From contig QWRL01000156.1 of the NCBI GenBank assembly GCA_003670425.1, forward strand, positions 1-5,721: a DNA stretch of 5,721 nucleotides. The letters run 5' to 3'. Of the stretch, positions 5,430-5,721 are shown piece after piece. Numbering within the stretch: position 1 is the stretch's first letter; each line of letters begins with the position of its first letter. The notes under the pieces are model-generated. The model was not told the DNA's origin and did not search any database. It was given only the letters and a program-made list of their open reading frames with translations. A program made the translations under genes and the position numbers. Source of the stretch: Chloroflexota bacterium (GTDB taxonomy: Bacteria; Chloroflexota; Anaerolineae; Anaerolineales; UBA11657).

Positions 5430-5721
5430 ATGTGGTGGAGACAGCCGCCGCCATCCGCCAGCATCTACAATCAGCCTGTGCAGCCAACTTCGTGGATCAC
5501 ACTTGCTGCGCTCGCAGCCTCGTTGCTGGTATTGGCGGGCCTCGCCTATTGGGAGCTGGTAATTGCCGAAGGTGCGCACCTCGGCCAGCGCGTGGTTGTC
5601 CGCCTGTATGACTGGACCGCACAACGCTACGAATCGATAAAAAAATTCGACGCTGAATATGAGGACCGTGCACTTGGCCAGCCGCTGGCGCTGGCCTTGC
5701 GCAGCACATCTGCCTGCCAGG
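5430..5721 (+). CDS. Membrane-anchored class I SAM-dependent methyltransferase, N-terminal part only
   Basis: An open plus-strand frame runs off the right edge. It encodes a hydrophobic helix (ITLAALAASLLVLAGLAYW), then AEGAHLGQRVVVRLYDWTAQRYESIKKFD, then a leucine- and alanine-rich stretch. This layout (N-terminal anchor, E-G-x-x-L-G-x-R-V-V-V, L-Y-D, R-Y-x-x-I-K) is one I associate with a class I SAM-dependent methyltransferase family in Chloroflexota. The SAM-binding glycine-rich motif would lie just beyond the window, so the enzyme activity is inferred. The ATG at 5430 is used here. A GTG at 5478 would start 16 codons later, leave the helix intact, and has TACAAT six bases before it; it is a serious alternative. 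No Shine-Dalgarno sequence precedes either. The gene diverges from tRNA-Val. Its substrate is unknown. Confidence 0.72.
   Translation, partial: MWWRQPPPSASIYNQPVQPTSWITLAALAASLLVLAGLAYWELVIAEGAHLGQRVVVRLYDWTAQRYESIKKFDAEYEDRALGQPLALALRSTSACQ
5466..5471 (+). promoter_or_regulatory. Candidate -10 box for a leaderless methyltransferase transcript
   Basis: TACAAT (five of six to TATAAT) ends six bases before the GTG at 5478, which places the expected transcription start exactly on the first base of that codon. No -35 box is visible at the right distance (the bases there are GC-rich). A leaderless message is therefore a possibility and not established. Confidence 0.25.

Noticed and set aside
1..5721. 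CRISPR array, insertion sequence, attachment site at the tRNA genes or defence island
   Set aside because: No regularly spaced repeats, terminal inverted repeats with a transposase, or duplicated tRNA 3' ends are present. All complete genes are housekeeping or small conserved families.

Overview
The window looks like chromosomal housekeeping DNA from a GC-rich bacterium, most probably a Chloroflexota (Anaerolineae- or Chloroflexia-like) genome. That assignment rests on my memory of protein families, not a search. The divergent methyltransferase at the right end (membrane helix, then AEGAHLGQRVVVRLYD) and the small zinc protein (HFVLVPNLPAWKC then CGY) both resemble forms I associate with that phylum. 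No insertion sequence, CRISPR array, phage gene or obvious foreign island is visible.

Layout: nearly everything reads on the minus strand, so in transcription order it runs from right to left. tRNA-Val(UAC) (5261-5334) has a strong extended -10 promoter. About 90 bases later comes cdaA (diadenylate cyclase, 4313-5167), whose stop codon overlaps the start of a YbbR/CdaR-family gene (3060-4316). After a 124-base gap come der (ribosome-assembly GTPase EngA, 1565-2935) and lepB (signal peptidase I, 889-1515). A small YgiT-type zinc-finger gene (476-778) and tRNA-Glu(UUC) (273-345) with a hairpin terminator follow. The extreme left edge (1-163) may hold the beginning of a secreted or lipid-anchored protein that runs out of the window. 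To the right of tRNA-Val, a membrane-anchored SAM-dependent methyltransferase starts on the plus strand and is cut by the window end.

How the genes work together: CdaA makes c-di-AMP at the membrane, and the YbbR protein is its usual extracytoplasmic partner and regulator. Their ATGA overlap and a hairpin sitting exactly on the second start codon suggest tightly coupled translation. Der and LepB serve ribosome biogenesis and protein export, so the cluster combines envelope signalling, translation and secretion. glmM, the third gene of the familiar Firmicutes cdaA-cdaR-glmM group, is absent and der follows instead.

I did not find a convincing undescribed system. The most useful second-look items are the hairpin at the ybbR start, the lack of Shine-Dalgarno sequences at every gene start, the U-U mismatch in the tRNA-Val acceptor stem, and the lone YgiT-type protein.
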